NCBI GenBank assembly: GCA_003564655.1
Contig: PXES01000024.1
Coordinates: 1-5,853, forward strand
Length of the DNA stretch: 5,853 nucleotides
From: Paracoccaceae bacterium
Lineage (GTDB): Bacteria; Pseudomonadota; Alphaproteobacteria; Rhodobacterales; Rhodobacteraceae
Direction of reading: 5' to 3'
This document shows, in pieces, positions 5,724 through 5,853 of this stretch. Each line of letters starts with the position of its first letter. Within the stretch, counting starts at the first letter, position 1. The notes beneath the pieces were generated by a model, which was given only the letters and a program-made list of their open reading frames with translations, made no database searches and had not been told where the DNA came from. The position numbers were made by a program, and so were the translations under genes.

Positions 5724-5853
5724 ATGAACAAGCCTGTTCAACTTGACCAACTCGAAGTCGGCATGGACGTCCCCGCCCTGCCGGGGATGAATGAGGCCGA
5801 TATCCAGACGCCGTGCCTGATACTGGACCTCGACGCGCTGGAGCGCAACATCA
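5724..5853 (+). CDS. bhcC: erythro-beta-hydroxyaspartate aldolase (BhcC), N-terminal fragment cut by window edge
   Basis: Only about 43 codons are present. BhcC is a PLP-dependent fold-type III (alanine racemase/D-threonine aldolase-like) enzyme that condenses glycine with glyoxylate to beta-hydroxyaspartate, the carbon-joining step of the cycle. The visible part, VGMDVPALPGMNEADIQTP followed by CLILDLDALERNI, is the characteristic N-terminus of this family: the TP-x-L-x-LDLDALERN segment leads into the first barrel strand, just before the PLP lysine, which is outside the window. Two ATGs stand in tandem (5721 and 5724). AAAGGA (5711-5716), inside the end of bhcB, is 7 nt from the second and 4 nt from the first, so I prefer 5724. 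The tight junction with bhcB suggests translational coupling. bhcD (iminosuccinate reductase) is expected next. Confidence 0.88.
   Translation, partial: MNKPVQLDQLEVGMDVPALPGMNEADIQTPCLILDLDALERNI

Overview
The window is GC-rich DNA from an alphaproteobacterium, most likely a member of the Rhodobacteraceae (Roseobacter/Paracoccus group). The evidence is the gene content, the strong G/C preference at third codon positions, and an intergenic element of a type I recall as common in that family. Species cannot be named from the sequence alone.

Right half (about 2512-5853): the recognisable start of a beta-hydroxyaspartate cycle (BHAC) locus. An IclR-type regulator gene (bhcR, minus strand) is transcribed away from bhcA (aspartate-glyoxylate aminotransferase), bhcB (beta-hydroxyaspartate dehydratase) and bhcC (beta-hydroxyaspartate aldolase, cut by the window edge). 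The cycle, known from Paracoccus denitrificans and marine Proteobacteria, turns two glyoxylate into one oxaloacetate without losing carbon. BhcA makes glycine from glyoxylate using aspartate as amino donor. BhcC condenses glycine with a second glyoxylate to beta-hydroxyaspartate. BhcB dehydrates this to iminosuccinate, and BhcD reduces iminosuccinate back to aspartate. bhcD is expected just past the right edge. The bhcR-bhcA intergenic region is a strikingly AT-rich island with A-tracts, inverted repeats and a good sigma70-like promoter for bhcA.

Left half (1-2500): a TRAP transporter operon on the minus strand, with a complete dctP-type periplasmic binding protein followed by a partial dctQ-type small permease. 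A perfect 10-bp hairpin lies between them, and a perfect 18-bp palindrome overlaps the probable dctP promoter. Diverging from dctP is a complete cytoplasmic glycerophosphodiester phosphodiesterase (GDPD) gene, which converges on bhcR with only 11 bp between the stop codons.

The BHAC genes are a described system. The less explained parts are the cis-acting elements (two operator-like palindromes, the AT-rich island and the intergenic repeat between bhcA and bhcB) and the substrate of the neighbouring TRAP transporter. No RNA gene, insertion sequence or CRISPR array was seen.
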